A stretch of DNA of 53,055 bases from Verrucomicrobiota bacterium (GTDB taxonomy: Bacteria; Verrucomicrobiota; Verrucomicrobiia; Verrucomicrobiales; Verrucomicrobiaceae). Positions 52,838 through 53,055 of this stretch are shown one piece after another (within the stretch, counting starts at the first letter, position 1; every line of letters begins with the position of its first letter). The stretch spans positions 1 through 53,055 of the forward strand of contig CAUJJC010000232.1 of assembly GCA_963204975.1 (NCBI GenBank), read 5' to 3'. The notes below the pieces were generated by a model, which was not told the origin of the DNA, did not search any database, and saw nothing but the letters and a program-made list of their open reading frames with translations. The translations under genes and the position numbers were made by a program.

Positions 52838-53055
52838 ATGAAACTTGATGCCCTAATGACAACGAGCGGGAGAAATCCTGTGATACAACGTAGAAACCGG
52901 TCTTTCCTGCACGGACTGACCACTCTTCTCATTGCTGCCGTGACCGTTGTTCCTGCCTATGCAGATGACGATAGCGATGGTGATGGATTCAATGATGACA
53001 TCGATCCCGCGCCGTATGATTCGACGAACTACAGCCCGATTAACTTTACCTCATG
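52838..53055 (+). CDS. Secreted protein with thrombospondin type 3-like calcium repeat (partial)
   Basis: The first 72 codons of a gene cut by the right edge. ATG 52838 has AGAGGA at 52825-52830, 7 bases upstream. The signal peptide is basic (residues up to RRNRSFLHG) followed by LTTLLIAAVTVVPAYA, with cleavage probably after AYA. The mature protein starts DDDSDGDGFNDDIDPAPYDS, a D-x-D-x-D-G-x-x-D calcium-binding repeat of the thrombospondin type 3 kind. In this phylum such openings usually belong to long surface or secreted proteins, often with adhesion or autotransporter parts; the rest lies beyond the window. The frame is open to the last base. Confidence 0.85.
   Translation, partial: MKLDALMTTSGRNPVIQRRNRSFLHGLTTLLIAAVTVVPAYADDDSDGDGFNDDIDPAPYDSTNYSPINFTS

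Overview
The window looks like chromosomal DNA of a Gram-negative, GC-rich member of the Verrucomicrobiota (Verrucomicrobiaceae-like, for example near Prosthecobacter or Verrucomicrobium). The assignment is inferred from the mix of genes: lipid A biosynthesis (LpxA), ExbB/ExbD clusters with large periplasmic TPR proteins, a sulfatase, a ceramidase-like hydrolase, a sigma-70 factor with an Ala/Lys/Pro-rich tail, and many long alternative-frame ORFs caused by high GC. No tRNA, rRNA, CRISPR array, transposase or integrase was recognised.

Layout. 1-2233: accA (cut by the window edge), a LysM/YkuD-like protein without the catalytic cysteine motif, and a hypothetical gene, all minus strand. 2265-8021: a minus-strand operon of two TPR proteins, an ExbB/TolQ-type protein and two ExbD/TolR proteins, closed by a good intrinsic terminator. 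8180-10566: aat, two small hypothetical genes and two repeat-bearing or empty gaps. 10566-13470: glnS and a class V aminotransferase. 13656-15149: a CobW-type GTPase with an ArsR-type regulator. 15163-19602: ceramidase-like protein, MscS-like channel and the sigma factor. 19896-24353: a left-handed beta-helix protein, half-size TauE, holA and a zinc-ribbon membrane protein. 24596-28263: a plus-strand operon of polyprenyl synthase, radC, lpxA and mtnA. 28319-32944: di-haem protein, SulP transporter and sulfatase. 33037-39507: Ski2-like helicase, two glycosyltransferases and a SAF-domain dehydrogenase. 39778-41974: amidohydrolase, SDR and RidA. 42602-45719: carA, fructokinase-like ROK kinase and metF. 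45830-51281: bifunctional aldolase/dehydrogenase, then a CHAT-protease gene bracketed by a decayed second copy of the aldolase 3' end. 51300-53055: M14 carboxypeptidase-like protein and the start of a secreted calcium-binding-repeat protein.

Most of the window is housekeeping and metabolic DNA. The strongest candidate for an undescribed system is the 1068-residue protein at 47932-51138. It joins an LCAT-like lipase domain, a middle domain resembling the macro-like N-terminal domain of M17 aminopeptidases, and an intact CHAT (caspase-like) protease. It lies between the intact 3' end of the aldolase gene and an internally deleted duplicate of that end, which looks like the scar of an insertion. 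Other points worth checking are the sigma factor with a histone H1-like tail and a sigma-54-like site upstream, a perfect 11-bp inverted repeat spanning the GTG start of the polyprenyl synthase, a catalytically degenerate L,D-transpeptidase, and a decayed 28-codon tandem repeat beside carA.
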